In this document: positions 9,016 through 17,931 of the stretch, piece by piece | Layout: the number at the start of each line of letters is the position of its first letter | How positions within the stretch are numbered: position 1 is the first letter of the stretch | NCBI RefSeq assembly: GCF_003269035.1 | Contig: NZ_QLTK01000018.1 | Span: 88,872 to 152,871 of the forward strand | DNA: 64,000 nt | Source of the DNA: Paraburkholderia bryophila | GTDB taxonomy: Bacteria; Pseudomonadota; Gammaproteobacteria; Burkholderiales; Burkholderiaceae | Direction: 5' to 3' | Notes under the pieces: model-generated | Database searches by the model: none | Told to the model about the DNA's origin: nothing | Seen by the model: only the letters and a program-made list of their open reading frames with translations | Program-made: the position numbers and the translations under genes

Positions 9016-10908
9016 TTAACGCCCGCGTGTCCGGCCGCGCGGTGCGCCGCCGCTACGATTGGCGCCGCCACCCGGGTTAGCGTTGCCGCCGCCGGCGCGG
9101 TTGCCGTTGCCGCCACGGTTGGCACCCGGCCCGCGACCGCCACCGTTGCCGGGATTGGGGCCGGCACCGCCGGCGCGCTTACCGCCGCCCGCCGCGCGAT
9201 TGCCGTTGCCTGACGGCGCGCGATTGCCGTCGATATCGCGGCCACCACGCGGGCCTGCCGCGCCACCGCCCATCGGACCCGCGAAACCACCCGCACTGCG
9301 ACCCGCACCGCGATTACCGTAGCCGCCACCGAAACCACCACCTGCGCCACCGGCCCCGCCTGCACCGCCGCCGAAGCCACCACCCGCCACGCCGCGCCGG
9401 CCTTGACCGCGTGGCTGCTGCTGATCGAAGCGGCCATGCGACATCAGCACCGGCTCACGGTTGATAAAGCCCATCGACGTTTGCATCGGATCCGGCTGCT
9501 TGCGCTCCGGCGCCGAATTGCGGCTGCCGCGCTCTTCCGACGGCGCCTTCAGGCCGACCGACGCCATCAGCGCGCGTACCTGATTGTCTTCGAGCTCTTC
9601 CCAGCGGCCGCGCTTCAGGCCCTTCGGCAGCGAAATCGGGCCGTGACGCGTACGGATCAGACGGCTGACCATCAGCCCGGCCGCTTCGAACATCCGACGC
9701 ACTTCGCGGTTCCGCCCTTCGGCGAGCGCGACGTGATACCAGTGATTCGTGCCTTCGCCGCCGCCGTCGCGGATGCGCAGGAAATTCGCCGGCCCGTCTT
9801 CCAGCTCGACGCCGTGCAGCAGCTTCTGGCGCATGCCTTCGGCCAGCTGGCCGACCACACGCACCGCGTATTCACGCTCGACGCTATAACGTGGATGCAT
9901 GAAACGGTTCGCCAGGTCGCCGGACGTGGTCAGCATCAGCAGACCTTCGGTATTGAAGTCGAGACGGCCGACCGCGAGCCACTTGGCGGTTTTCATCGGC
10001 GGCAACTTGTCGAACACCGACGGACGGCCTTCCGGATCGGCGTGGCTGACGATTTCGCCGGTCGGTTTGTGATACAGCAGCACGCGCGGCGGCTTGCTGG
10101 CGAGCTTGCGCTTGACCGGCTTGCCGTTGATGCGGACCTGGTCGGTCGGCATGATGCGCTGGCCGATGTGAGCCGGCTCGCCGTTCACCGACACCCGGCC
10201 GGCGACGATCAGCTCTTCCATGTCGCGACGCGAGCCCATGCCGGCCTCGGCCAGCACCTTGTGCAGTTTGGGTGCATCGTCGTCGGCGGCCAGCACGCGC
10301 TTGGGCGCGGCAGGCTTGCCACGGCGCAGCATCGGCGCGGGCGCGCCGCCGGTCGTGCCGTTATCCGCATCGAATGCGGGCGACGTGACGTACGAGAACA
10401 GATCATCCTGGCCTCCTTCGGGCGCTGCAGATGCAGTTGCGCCCGCCGGCGCCTCGGCGCCGCGGCGCCCCTGGCGCTGCCCACCTTCACGCGGCTGACG
10501 CTCACGCTGACCTTCACGAGGCGCGCCATCGCGCTGACCGCCTTCACGCTTTGCGCCACCGGCCGCGTTGCGGCGCTGCCCTTGACCCTTCGCGCCTGCG
10601 TCTTTGCGCGGCATCCGCACTTGCGCGACGACTTCGCCGTCCGGCGGCGCTTCGGTGACGACCGGCGCACCTTGCGCGGGCGCGCCTTCGGCGCCCTTCG
10701 TCTTCGCTCCGGCGCGGCGGCGCGCGATCAGGCTGCGCGGGCCGCGACGCAGGCCGCGGCGCGGACGGTCTTCGCCGTCTGCTTCCGCGGTCTGCGCAGG
10801 GCGTTCGCCCTCGGCAGCCGACGCTTGCTTGTTGCGCGTTTCGTCAGCACGCGCCGACGGCACGGCGCGGTCGGATTCGGACGAATCGGTGTCGTGGGTA
10901 TGTGTCAA
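9016..10908 (-). CDS. rluB: 23S rRNA pseudouridine-2605 synthase RluB with a long Gly-rich tail
   Basis: The 630-residue protein contains a central S4 RNA-binding domain (about 220-265, MGSRRDMEELIVAGRVSVNG). An RsuA/RluB-type catalytic domain follows, with the key Asp in GRLDFNTEG (about 314). The enzyme makes pseudouridine at position 2605 of 23S rRNA. It is far longer than E. coli RluB because of a charged Arg/Glu/Gly N-terminal stretch of about 200 residues and a Gly/Arg/Asn-rich C-terminal tail of about 130 residues. The start at MTHTHDTDSS follows scpB by 63 bases on the same strand. Confidence 0.93.
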   Translation of the reverse strand: MTHTHDTDSSESDRAVPSARADETRNKQASAAEGERPAQTAEADGEDRPRRGLRRGPRSLIARRRAGAKTKGAEGAPAQGAPVVTEAPPDGEVVAQVRMPRKDAGAKGQGQRRNAAGGAKREGGQRDGAPREGQRERQPREGGQRQGRRGAEAPAGATASAAPEGGQDDLFSYVTSPAFDADNGTTGGAPAPMLRRGKPAAPKRVLAADDDAPKLHKVLAEAGMGSRRDMEELIVAGRVSVNGEPAHIGQRIMPTDQVRINGKPVKRKLASKPPRVLLYHKPTGEIVSHADPEGRPSVFDKLPPMKTAKWLAVGRLDFNTEGLLMLTTSGDLANRFMHPRYSVEREYAVRVVGQLAEGMRQKLLHGVELEDGPANFLRIRDGGGEGTNHWYHVALAEGRNREVRRMFEAAGLMVSRLIRTRHGPISLPKGLKRGRWEELEDNQVRALMASVGLKAPSEERGSRNSAPERKQPDPMQTSMGFINREPVLMSHGRFDQQQPRGQGRRGVAGGGFGGGAGGAGGAGGGFGGGYGNRGAGRSAGGFAGPMGGGAAGPRGGRDIDGNRAPSGNGNRAAGGGKRAGGAGPNPGNGGGRGPGANRGGNGNRAGGGNANPGGGANRSGGAPRGRTRGR

Positions 10909-10971
10909 AACAACCTCAAAATGTCAGGTCGCGCACGCCCATTGCGGGCGCGGCAAAAAAGTTCGGTTACG

Positions 10972-12027
10972 TCAGGCGCTGCGCGACTCGGGTTCGTCGT
11001 CGGTCAGAATGCCTGCGTCCTGTGCGGCATCGCGATGATCTTCAGAATCGTCGTGCGCCGCCGTGGTCGGGTTCGGCTCGGCGGCGTGCTCCGTATCGCG
11101 GAGTACGCCCGAGTCGTGCGCGGGTATTGCCGGATCGGTCTGGGAGACCGGATCGTGATGCGGTGCAGACTCGGCGACGCCGGCCTGCGGTTCAACGTTT
11201 GCCGTTTCTTCGGCATGTTCTTGCGCGGCCGGAGCGCTCGCGGCAGCCGGATGCGTGTCCGGCGTGGACGCGGAGCCGGCCATGCCAGCGTTCGGTAGCG
11301 GCGCCTCGCCTGCTGCTTGCGGAATATCCTGATCTTCGCCTGCGGCAATCGCGTCAAGCGATTCATCCGCAATCACCTCTGCCTCGCTAGCGCCGGATTC
11401 CATCGCCGCGCCTGGTGAACCCTCTTCTTCATCCGAGATCGAAGCCTGCGCAGCGGTTCCGATGTCGGCAAACTCGATGGCGTGCTGGCCAAGCAAGTCC
11501 GCGTTCAACTGCGCCGACGGATCGGCCAGTGGCGGCAATTCGTCGAGCGCCCTCAATCCGAGGTCGTCGAGAAACTGACGCGTGGTCGCGTACAGCGCCG
11601 GACGCCCCGGCACGTCGCGATGACCGATCACTTCGATCCAGTTGCGATCCTCGAGCTGCTTGACGACCTGCGTATTCACCGTCACGCCGCGAATCTCTTC
11701 GATATCGCCGCGCGTGACCGGCTGCCGATAGGCAATGATCGCGAGCGTTTCGAGCACCGCGCGCGAATATTTCGGCGGTTTCTCAGGATGCAAACGATCC
11801 AGATACGAGCGCATCGCGGGCTTGCTTTGAAACCGCCAGCCCGACGCCAGCCCGACCAGCTCCACACCGCGCCCCGACCAGTCATGCCTGAGGTCTTCGA
11901 GCAAAGTTCGAACGGTGTCTGCCGACACGCCGTCGGCAAAGAGCTTGCGCAACTCGCCGAGCTTTAACGGCTCCTGCGCGCAGATCAAGGCAGTCTCGAG
12001 GACGATCTTCGCCTCTTGGGTATTCAT
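10972..12027 (-). CDS. scpB: Segregation and condensation protein ScpB
   Basis: The 351-residue protein begins with the ScpB winged-helix pair (about 1-185), including SRAVLETLAIIAYRQPVTRG and the segment around EIRGV. ScpB is a kleisin-associated subunit of the SMC condensin and binds ScpA. After about residue 190 an Ala/Glu/Asp-rich low-complexity tail nearly doubles the usual ScpB length. scpB sits directly upstream of rluB, a common pairing. No scpA is visible in the window. Confidence 0.93.
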   Translation of the reverse strand: MNTQEAKIVLETALICAQEPLKLGELRKLFADGVSADTVRTLLEDLRHDWSGRGVELVGLASGWRFQSKPAMRSYLDRLHPEKPPKYSRAVLETLAIIAYRQPVTRGDIEEIRGVTVNTQVVKQLEDRNWIEVIGHRDVPGRPALYATTRQFLDDLGLRALDELPPLADPSAQLNADLLGQHAIEFADIGTAAQASISDEEEGSPGAAMESGASEAEVIADESLDAIAAGEDQDIPQAAGEAPLPNAGMAGSASTPDTHPAAASAPAAQEHAEETANVEPQAGVAESAPHHDPVSQTDPAIPAHDSGVLRDTEHAAEPNPTTAAHDDSEDHRDAAQDAGILTDDEPESRSA

Positions 12028-12397
12028 GCAGCTAGGTCAGACCCTGTGGTCAAAGAACCGGATCAAACAGACGATTTGGAACTGAAGACGCGCTCGCCCG
12101 ATTCTGATCGGTCATATTGATGGGAGCACGCACCGGGGGGTGGCGAAACAGACTATCGAGCCAAACCCAGCCGGACGGAGCAGCGAAATTCCTGAAAGGA
12201 ACCGCGTGACTGAGCGCCATATTACGCAAAAACAATCGGTGCGTAAAGACGAAATCCCCGGCGCATTTTCCAGCAAGACGTTGGCGGACATGCTTTTGAG
12301 AAAAAACGGGAGTAATTGGACAAAAAACAGAGTTTTCTTGGTCAATCCCGTTCGAACGGCTCCCGTCTCGCTCTTTTCCGCCATTCATTCGAGCCGC
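12028..12397. other. Intergenic region upstream of scpB
   Basis: This 370-base stretch is AT-richer than its surroundings. It holds no supported gene; the frames crossing it lack an RBS and family features. A palindrome CCGTTCGAACGG lies near 12349-12360, just after the aminotransferase stop, but without a U-run. Confidence 0.5.
12219..12247 (-). promoter_or_regulatory. Candidate sigma-70 promoter for scpB-rluB
   Basis: On the minus strand TTTACG and TAATAT are separated by 17 bases, about 190 bases upstream of scpB. Each hexamer matches consensus at four of six positions, so the call is tentative. Confidence 0.3.
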
Positions 12398-13624
12398 TTA
12401 ACCCGCAGCACCGTGTTGTGCGAGGAAGCGTTTGAGACGCTCGACACCCGCATCCAGCCGCGCCGTGTCGCACGCGTAGCACCAGCGCACGAAGCGTTCG
12501 CCCTGCGGCCCGAACGCGCTGCCCGGCGCCAGGCCAAGCCCCACCTCGCGCACCATCGATTTACAGAGGTCGAGACTACGGGTTGCGCCCGGCATCGAGA
12601 AAAACAGGTACATCGCGCCCGGCGGCGCCTTGACGTCGACACCCGGGATGCCCGAAAGCGCGCGCGTCAGATGATCGCGTGACGCCTTTAGATCGAGCAC
12701 CAGCTCCTGTGTAAAGCGTTCGCCCTGCTGGACGGCCACGATACCCGCCTGCTGCACGAAAGCGGGCGCGCACGACGTGTTGTATTCGACCAGCTTGCCC
12801 AGATCGTCCATCAACGCGGCCGGCGCGACGATCCAACCGAGTCGCCAGCCGGTCATGAGCCAGGCCTTTGAAAACGAGTTGACGCAGATCACGCGCTCGT
12901 CGCGCGAGGCGAGATCGAGAAACGACGGCGCGGTACGCGATCGCGTGGTGCCCGCGACGGCGTCCGCGTCAGCGTAGTACAAGCGCTCGTAGACCTCATC
13001 CGCGACGATCCAGATGCCTTGGCGCCGGCAATGCGCCAGCACGGTACGCTGCTCGTCGCGGCTCATCACCCAGCCAGTCGGATTGTTCGGCGAGTTGACC
13101 AACAGCATTTTCGTCTCCGGCGTCAGCGCCGCGAGCAACCGCGCCATGTCGAGCTGCCAGCCGTGCTCGCCATAGCCGAGCGCGACAGTTTCCACCTGCG
13201 CGCCGAGAATCTTGGGAATTTCGACCAGATTCGGCCACAGCGGCGTCACCGCGACGACACGATCGCCCGCGCCCACCACCAGTTGCGCCGCGAGCATTAG
13301 CGCGTTGACGCCCGCGCTCGTCACCGCAATGTGGTCCGGCGACGTCGAGCCGTGCAGTTCGCCGACATATTGCGCGAGCGCGGCGCGCAGCGGCGCGATA
13401 CCCAGGTTGTGCGTGTAGAACGTTGCGCCGGCGGCCAGTGCCGCGCTGGCGGCGTCGCGAATAAAGGCCGGCGTGACCCGGTCGGATTCGCCGAACCAGA
13501 AGGGCAACACGTCGTCGACGCCGAAACCGGCATTGGCGACTTCGCGGATTTGCGAAGGACGGAGTGCGCGCACGGCGTCACGCGCGTTGGGGACGGAGGG
13601 CACAGGCAGATCCGATTCGCTCAT
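12398..13624 (-). CDS. Pyridoxal-phosphate aminotransferase, class I/II
   Basis: The 408-residue protein has the fold-type I aminotransferase pattern. It carries NSPNNPTGWV, then an Asp-Glu-x-Tyr segment (VADEVYERLYY) for the cofactor. The Schiff-base lysine is in NSFSKAWLMTGWRLGW (about residue 250), and a C-terminal Arg segment FVRWCYA follows. It should be a cytosolic homodimer that transfers amino groups to a 2-oxo acid. The substrate is not predictable from motifs. It lies downstream of a LysR gene on the same strand with a 179-base gap. Confidence 0.88.
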   Translation of the reverse strand: MSESDLPVPSVPNARDAVRALRPSQIREVANAGFGVDDVLPFWFGESDRVTPAFIRDAASAALAAGATFYTHNLGIAPLRAALAQYVGELHGSTSPDHIAVTSAGVNALMLAAQLVVGAGDRVVAVTPLWPNLVEIPKILGAQVETVALGYGEHGWQLDMARLLAALTPETKMLLVNSPNNPTGWVMSRDEQRTVLAHCRRQGIWIVADEVYERLYYADADAVAGTTRSRTAPSFLDLASRDERVICVNSFSKAWLMTGWRLGWIVAPAALMDDLGKLVEYNTSCAPAFVQQAGIVAVQQGERFTQELVLDLKASRDHLTRALSGIPGVDVKAPPGAMYLFFSMPGATRSLDLCKSMVREVGLGLAPGSAFGPQGERFVRWCYACDTARLDAGVERLKRFLAQHGAAG

Positions 13625-13803
13625 CGAGACATCCAGACAGACGGTGGAGGATAGGGTTTGGCGTTCAGCAGCGCCGACAGTTTAGCGTGAGGGTTGTTTC
13701 GGTGACGACCAGGCCGGCGGGGAAAGCGCACGCACACGCGCCCGCGCTCGGCCACGGTCGCCGCAAGCGCATTGCCGCCCGCCCAGGCGCCCGGCCTGCG
13801 CCG

Positions 13804-14706
13804 TCAAACCAGATCCTCGGCACGCGCCGGCAATTCGCGGATCAGCCCCCACACCGCTTCCGCCGCCGGCGACAGTGAGCGGTCGCGCCGTCGCACCAGT
13901 TCGACCGTGCGCTCGGCGCGTGGCACGAGCGGCCGCGCCACCAGCGAAGCCCCGGCCGGCAGCGGCAACGCCAGCCACGGCAGGACGCTCACGCCCACGC
14001 CGGCTTCGACCAGCCCAAAAACGGTCGCGGAATGCCCCAGCTCCTGCACGACCGTGGCGCTTACGCCGTATTCCTGCATCACGGCGTCGATGATCGGCCG
14101 GCTGCCCGACGCGTAGTCGAGCATGACGAGCTGCTGGCTTTCGAGGTCGGTCCAGGCCACCTGCGACTTCCGCGCCAGTGGGTGATCGTCGCGCGACACG
14201 ACGCAGAACGAATCGGTCATGAGGGACTCGCTGAGCAGATCGTCGGCGGAAAACGGGCCGATGATCACGCCGAAATCCACCTCGCCCGATTTGACCTTGC
14301 GCACCACGTCGCTCTGCACGTCGTCGCGCAAACCCAGCGTTACATAAGGAAACTGCCGCCCGCAAGCCGCCACCACGCCGGGCATCAGGCGGCACGCCAC
14401 CGTCGGGCTGGCGGCCACCACCACCCGGCCGCGGCGTTGCTCGCCGATTTCGCGAATCTCGCGCAAGGCGTCGTCGAGATCGGTCAATAACCGCGACACG
14501 CTCGACACCAGATTGCCGCCGACATCCGTCAACTGCACCTCGCGCGTGGTCCGATCGATCAGCTTCAGGCCGATCTCACCCTCCAATTCCCGCACGCAAC
14601 GGCTGACGGCCGACTGCGTCAGACCGATCTCATCCCCCGCCCGGCTGAAGCTTTGCAAGCGTGCGACCTCAATGAAAACCCTTAGTTGCCGCAGCGTCAC
14701 ATTCAT
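13804..14706 (-). CDS. LysR-type transcriptional regulator
   Basis: The 300-residue protein begins MNVTLRQLRVFIEVARLQSF, the classical LysR winged-helix N-terminus, with TQSAVSRCVRELE as the recognition helix. A two-lobed periplasmic-binding-like effector domain follows. Such proteins bind T-N11-A sites as tetramers and respond to a small co-inducer. The same-strand aminotransferase downstream is one possible target, and the genes upstream on the other strand are another. The effector is unknown. Confidence 0.9.
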   Translation of the reverse strand: MNVTLRQLRVFIEVARLQSFSRAGDEIGLTQSAVSRCVRELEGEIGLKLIDRTTREVQLTDVGGNLVSSVSRLLTDLDDALREIREIGEQRRGRVVVAASPTVACRLMPGVVAACGRQFPYVTLGLRDDVQSDVVRKVKSGEVDFGVIIGPFSADDLLSESLMTDSFCVVSRDDHPLARKSQVAWTDLESQQLVMLDYASGSRPIIDAVMQEYGVSATVVQELGHSATVFGLVEAGVGVSVLPWLALPLPAGASLVARPLVPRAERTVELVRRRDRSLSPAAEAVWGLIRELPARAEDLV

Positions 14707-14948
14707 TTACCAACCTCATCAATTTCGCCGTTTAATGCGCATTGTATGGTGAAACCGGCGCCCCTCCTCGCTTTTAAGCACATCGCTGCAATGCAGCAAT
14801 AAGGCGCAAACGCACGCTGGACGGGCCTGATTGCACAAGATTGGTGATTGTCCTGATTTGCGGGATGGGTTTTTTGGATTCTCATACGCCCCTAGCTAGC
14901 GCCCGCGCTGGCCCGCTGTCACAGGGCTTTCAGGCGGTCGGACTCAAC
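14707..14948. other. Intergenic region between the LysR gene and a sigma-54-type promoter
   Basis: No gene is supported here. It contains an NtrC-type half-site pair (see 14832-14846). LysR promoter elements would also be expected but none was clear. Confidence 0.5.
14832..14846 (+). promoter_or_regulatory. Candidate NtrC-type enhancer site
   Basis: TGCAC-N5-TGGTG matches the core arrangement of enterobacterial NtrC sites. It lies about 105 bases upstream of a -24/-12 promoter, a typical enhancer distance. Binding is inference. Confidence 0.4.
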
Positions 14949-14966
14949 TTGGCACACTTCCTGCAT
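14949..14966 (+). promoter_or_regulatory. Sigma-54-type (-24/-12) promoter
   Basis: TTGGCACACTTCCTGCAT carries GG at 14951-14952 and GC at 14963-14964 with exactly ten bases between, matching the sigma-54 consensus closely. The start would be near 14977, giving an untranslated leader of about 135 bases before the ATG at 15113. Confidence 0.7.
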
Positions 14967-15112
14967 TTACATGCACACAGGGTCGGCGCCATGACTTCTG
15001 ACTGCATAGCAGACCGTGGCAAGCCCGACCCCCCTTGGCACTCGCCTATCGAGTGCATGGAGAGTGCGCGGCGCGGGGCAGCGCACCGGAGTTAGCTTCG
15101 CTGAGGTGAAAC

Positions 15113-15514
15113 ATGATGCTGTTCGACGATTTGAGAGACAACGAGTGGGCGCTGGTCGAGGCTTTGTTCTGTGCGGAGCCCGCACGCAGCGAGCGGCGCG
15201 GCCGGCCACGCGTGGAAGCACGCGCGGTCGTCAATGCCGTGCTGTGGGTGCTGTCGACGGGCGAAGGCTGGTCCAAGCTGCCGGGCCGCTATCCGTCGCC
15301 GCCGACCTGCCGCCGCCGTTTCGACGAGTGGCAAGCCGATGGTACGCTCGCCGAAATAGTTAAGCGACTCAACACGAGCGGTCGTGAAGTTTCGCTGCGC
15401 GGCCGCATTGGCGCCACCGCGGCGAAGCCGCCAGCACCGCCGAGCCGTGACCGTCTGCGTGGCGCGTTCTGGACCAATCCGGAATCGTGGCGCGCGCCGG
15501 TCAAGATGGCCTGA
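15113..15514 (+). CDS. Transposase-derived protein: IS5-family N-terminal (DUF4096-like) domain only
   Basis: The 133-residue product follows the N-terminal pattern of IS5-group transposases: LRDNEWALVEALF, then RRGRPRVEARAVVNAVLWV, then GWSKLPGRYPSPPTCRRRF. The DDE catalytic core is absent, and the last 45 residues do not continue the family. A strong RBS (GAGGTGAAAC) precedes the ATG, and a sigma-54-type promoter lies upstream. No terminal inverted repeats were seen. It is either a decayed insertion sequence or a domesticated DNA-binding protein. The good translation signals favour expression. Confidence 0.7.
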   Translation: MMLFDDLRDNEWALVEALFCAEPARSERRGRPRVEARAVVNAVLWVLSTGEGWSKLPGRYPSPPTCRRRFDEWQADGTLAEIVKRLNTSGREVSLRGRIGATAAKPPAPPSRDRLRGAFWTNPESWRAPVKMA

Positions 15515-15807
15515 CGCGAATTGTTTTGCCTCCGGGCGCCTGCGGGCGCCCGGCGTGTATCTGGGCCGCCGTGCGTCCGTATCGACGTCTGCCGGCTCCG
15601 GATGGGCACCGCCCTCGGCGCGCCCACCACCGTCGTCCCTTCCCGCCGGGCCAAGCTCGATATCGCGCGACTTCAGACGCCTGAAGCCGCGCGTTTGTTG
15701 CGGATGAAACATCCATTTACTATTACTTACAGCGTGCTTTCGCAACCCGGCATACCTTATGGCTATGCAAACAGGCCGTGAATCGATCGGCTTGACGGGA
15801 GCTCAGC

Positions 15808-16062
15808 ATGAAACCAATGTCACTGCTTCTGTGCGGCATTGTGATTTCATCAATGGCCGCACCGGCGCTTGCCCAGCAGCGCCCCGAAGGATGGAACTGG
15901 CGGCCGGAACGAACGGCCAGCCTGGAAGCCTGGCAACAGGGTGACGCGCGCGGCCGTGATTTCACGCCGCCGGCGCCGCGTGGCGATCTGCGCGGCGATA
16001 TCGCCAGTAACGTGCGTGCGCGGCCGGATATGCCGCGTGAGAATGCGCCACGCCGACGTTAA
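15808..16062 (+). CDS. Small exported protein of unknown function
   Basis: The 84-residue product begins with a clear Sec signal peptide (MKPMSLLLCGIVISSMAAPALAQQ), probably cleaved after ALA near residue 23. The mature part is about 60 residues, polar, Arg/Pro-rich, with no cysteine and no recognisable domain. A GGGAG RBS precedes the ATG by about 6 bases. It is followed by a strong terminator and appears monocistronic. It is predicted to be periplasmic. Confidence 0.72.
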   Translation: MKPMSLLLCGIVISSMAAPALAQQRPEGWNWRPERTASLEAWQQGDARGRDFTPPAPRGDLRGDIASNVRARPDMPRENAPRRR

Positions 16063-16164
16063 GGCGCGACCGCGTCGTCGAATTGAATCGCTGGGGAACC
16101 AGGCGGCATTGCGCTAGTCTGATTTAATGCCATTAGCACAGCGTGGCAGTAGTAAATCCGGTAC

Positions 16165-16195
16165 GCCCGTATCCTCGCGATACGGGCTTTTTTTT
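16165..16195 (+). terminator. Rho-independent terminator
   Basis: GCCCGTAT and ATACGGGC form a perfect 8-base-pair stem around a 7-base loop, followed by eight T. It ends the transcript of the small exported protein gene 103 bases upstream. The rest of the 16063-16369 spacer holds nothing I can support. Confidence 0.85.
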
Positions 16196-16369
16196 GGGCG
16201 ATTCCGGGCGGGAGCGGCAAGCACGTAGCAGCCCACGGCGCCGCGCGGAGCGGGTGAAAGTAGTGTGCAAAAACAGGAGCGCCCCGAGAGTAGGACCGCC
16301 GCAGCAATACCGCCACTTCCAGCCGCGCGAAGCGGCCGGAAAGCAGCGTCAGCGTCCCTGTCTACGGCG

Positions 16370-16696
16370 CTAGGACCGGAGGACTTCGAGCGCGGCGGCT
16401 GGCCGCGTTTCCGCAGGGGTGACGACGTAGTCGTTCATGCGCTGTGCGGTCCAGCTGAGCAGGCGTTCGTCGTGCGCGAGCCGATTGAATTCGGCTCTGC
16501 CCCGCTCGGTGAGCACGGCGATATCGACAGGTGCGTGAAATCCCGGAGCCGGTGCGACGGTGCGTTGACGAACGGTGTCCATCAGACCCAGCGTGCGAAG
16601 ATATTGGAAAACACCCGGCCTTCTGGCCCATGGGACCTGGCGATATTGCGCCCGCCGCAGCGCTTCAAGTACCGCTTCGTTGGAATACGTGGTCAT
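16370..16696 (-). CDS. Conserved-looking hypothetical protein
   Basis: The 108-residue product (MTTYSNEAVLEALRRAQYRQ) has no signal peptide or membrane segment. The pattern of Leu/Arg helices and the segment IAVLTERGRAEFNRLAHDE hint at a small winged-helix-like fold, but I recognise no family. AAGAAGTGAG precedes the ATG. Codon use fits its neighbours. It stands alone on its strand between two plus-strand genes. Confidence 0.6.
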   Translation of the reverse strand: MTTYSNEAVLEALRRAQYRQVPWARRPGVFQYLRTLGLMDTVRQRTVAPAPGFHAPVDIAVLTERGRAEFNRLAHDERLLSWTAQRMNDYVVTPAETRPAAALEVLRS

Positions 16697-16892
16697 CTCA
16701 CTTCTTTCTTAAAGTGCAGCTATGACACATTTATGCCCAACACGTCACCGCGCCACCAGTGACGCGCTCAGCACCCGCCCTTGGCTGGAATCTGGCTGCA
16801 TCTCGTGCGGCCGAATCCGCCAGGTGCTGCCTGGCCTCGTTTTCGGAACCCCCGTCTGAACGGCATGTTAGCGTTCTGTCCACGAACCGACG

Positions 16893-17681
16893 ATGCAACC
16901 GCTGCGGCGCGATAGCAAGCCCGTAGATTTATCCCGAAAGTCATACGTTACCCCATTTAAATTGATTCTATTCACTTTATTAGCGCTTTTTTTTGCAGCA
17001 ATCGTGCTATGGAAAGGCGCCCGCCGCCCCCTTGCCGCCGGCGCGCTCGCCGTGTTCTGGCTGCTCGCCGCAGGCTGGCTTACCGCGCCATTGCTCGACC
17101 TCGCGCAGCCACGCGAACAGAGCGCCATCCCAGCCAGATTTGCGCCGCGCACCGCGATCATTCTGCTCGGCGGCGGCACTCTCTACGACCGCGACCATGT
17201 GCTCGTGCCGCCGCACGACGTCCTCGCGCGTATTGCCGTGAGCGCGCAGAGCTACACCGCCTGCAAGCGCAGCGCGGCCAGTTGCCAGGTGATCGTGAGC
17301 GGCGGCAATCCGCAGCGGCATAGCGCGACGGAGGCCGATACTTACCTGCCCTATCTGCTGCGCGACCAGGTGCCGCGCGCGGATATCGTGCTGGAAAACA
17401 CCAGCCGCACGACCTACGAAAACGCCCGCAACGTGTCGTCCATTCTCAACCGATCGCGCTACGACGCCGTGATACTCGTCACGTCCGCGTATCAGATGCC
17501 GCGCGCGCTGCTCGACTTCCAGCGCTTCGGTCTGGAACCGCAGCCGCTGATCTCGAGCGCACGCCGCGCACAACTCGGTGTACTGCCGCGTTATGACAAC
17601 CTGGTGAGCGCGGAAACCGCGTTGCATGAGCTGATCGGCATCGCGCAGTTTTATGTGTATCGCGCGATGGGGTGGTTTTGA
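16893..17681 (+). CDS. YdcF-family (DUF218) membrane-anchored protein
   Basis: The 262-residue product has two N-terminal hydrophobic segments (about 22-60). A DUF218/SanA-type domain follows, marked by AIILLGGG (about 90), VIVSGGNP (about 135), and ENTSRTTYENA (about 168). YdcF/SanA relatives are thought to act at the cell envelope, possibly on cell-wall intermediates; no enzymatic activity is proven in general. Codon use is normal. The start at MQPLRRDSKP has only a weak RBS, so an internal start is possible. Confidence 0.82.
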   Translation: MQPLRRDSKPVDLSRKSYVTPFKLILFTLLALFFAAIVLWKGARRPLAAGALAVFWLLAAGWLTAPLLDLAQPREQSAIPARFAPRTAIILLGGGTLYDRDHVLVPPHDVLARIAVSAQSYTACKRSAASCQVIVSGGNPQRHSATEADTYLPYLLRDQVPRADIVLENTSRTTYENARNVSSILNRSRYDAVILVTSAYQMPRALLDFQRFGLEPQPLISSARRAQLGVLPRYDNLVSAETALHELIGIAQFYVYRAMGWF

Positions 17682-17931
17682 AACGTCGGCGGCAAAACGC
17701 GCCGCGTTATTTAGAGATGCGAATATTCGCGTATCCGCCATGCATCTCGGTGAAGCAGATGGACCTGAATCGTCCCGGGCACGATCTGTTGATGGAACGT
17801 AACGAGATGTAACCAATTGTCATTGCAGTTACAAAAGCATCTGCTGGAGCGGATATTGCTCGCTAGAATGCATTGTCTTTCCGTTTGGACAGGCAAATAC
17901 TCGGGTCCATAACCACTCTGCGGAGGTAACG

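Noticed and set aside
9016..9440. Dense GC-rich repeats in the rluB end considered as a tandem-repeat locus
   Set aside because: The repetition follows Gly/Arg/Asn-rich coding sequence and has no fixed unit.
12050..12388. A 112-codon minus-strand ORF upstream of scpB
   Set aside because: No RBS, no family features, and it overlaps a probable promoter region.
15092..15745. A 217-codon minus-strand ORF opposite the transposase-derived gene
   Set aside because: Arg-rich shadow frame; the plus-strand gene has a good RBS and family motifs.
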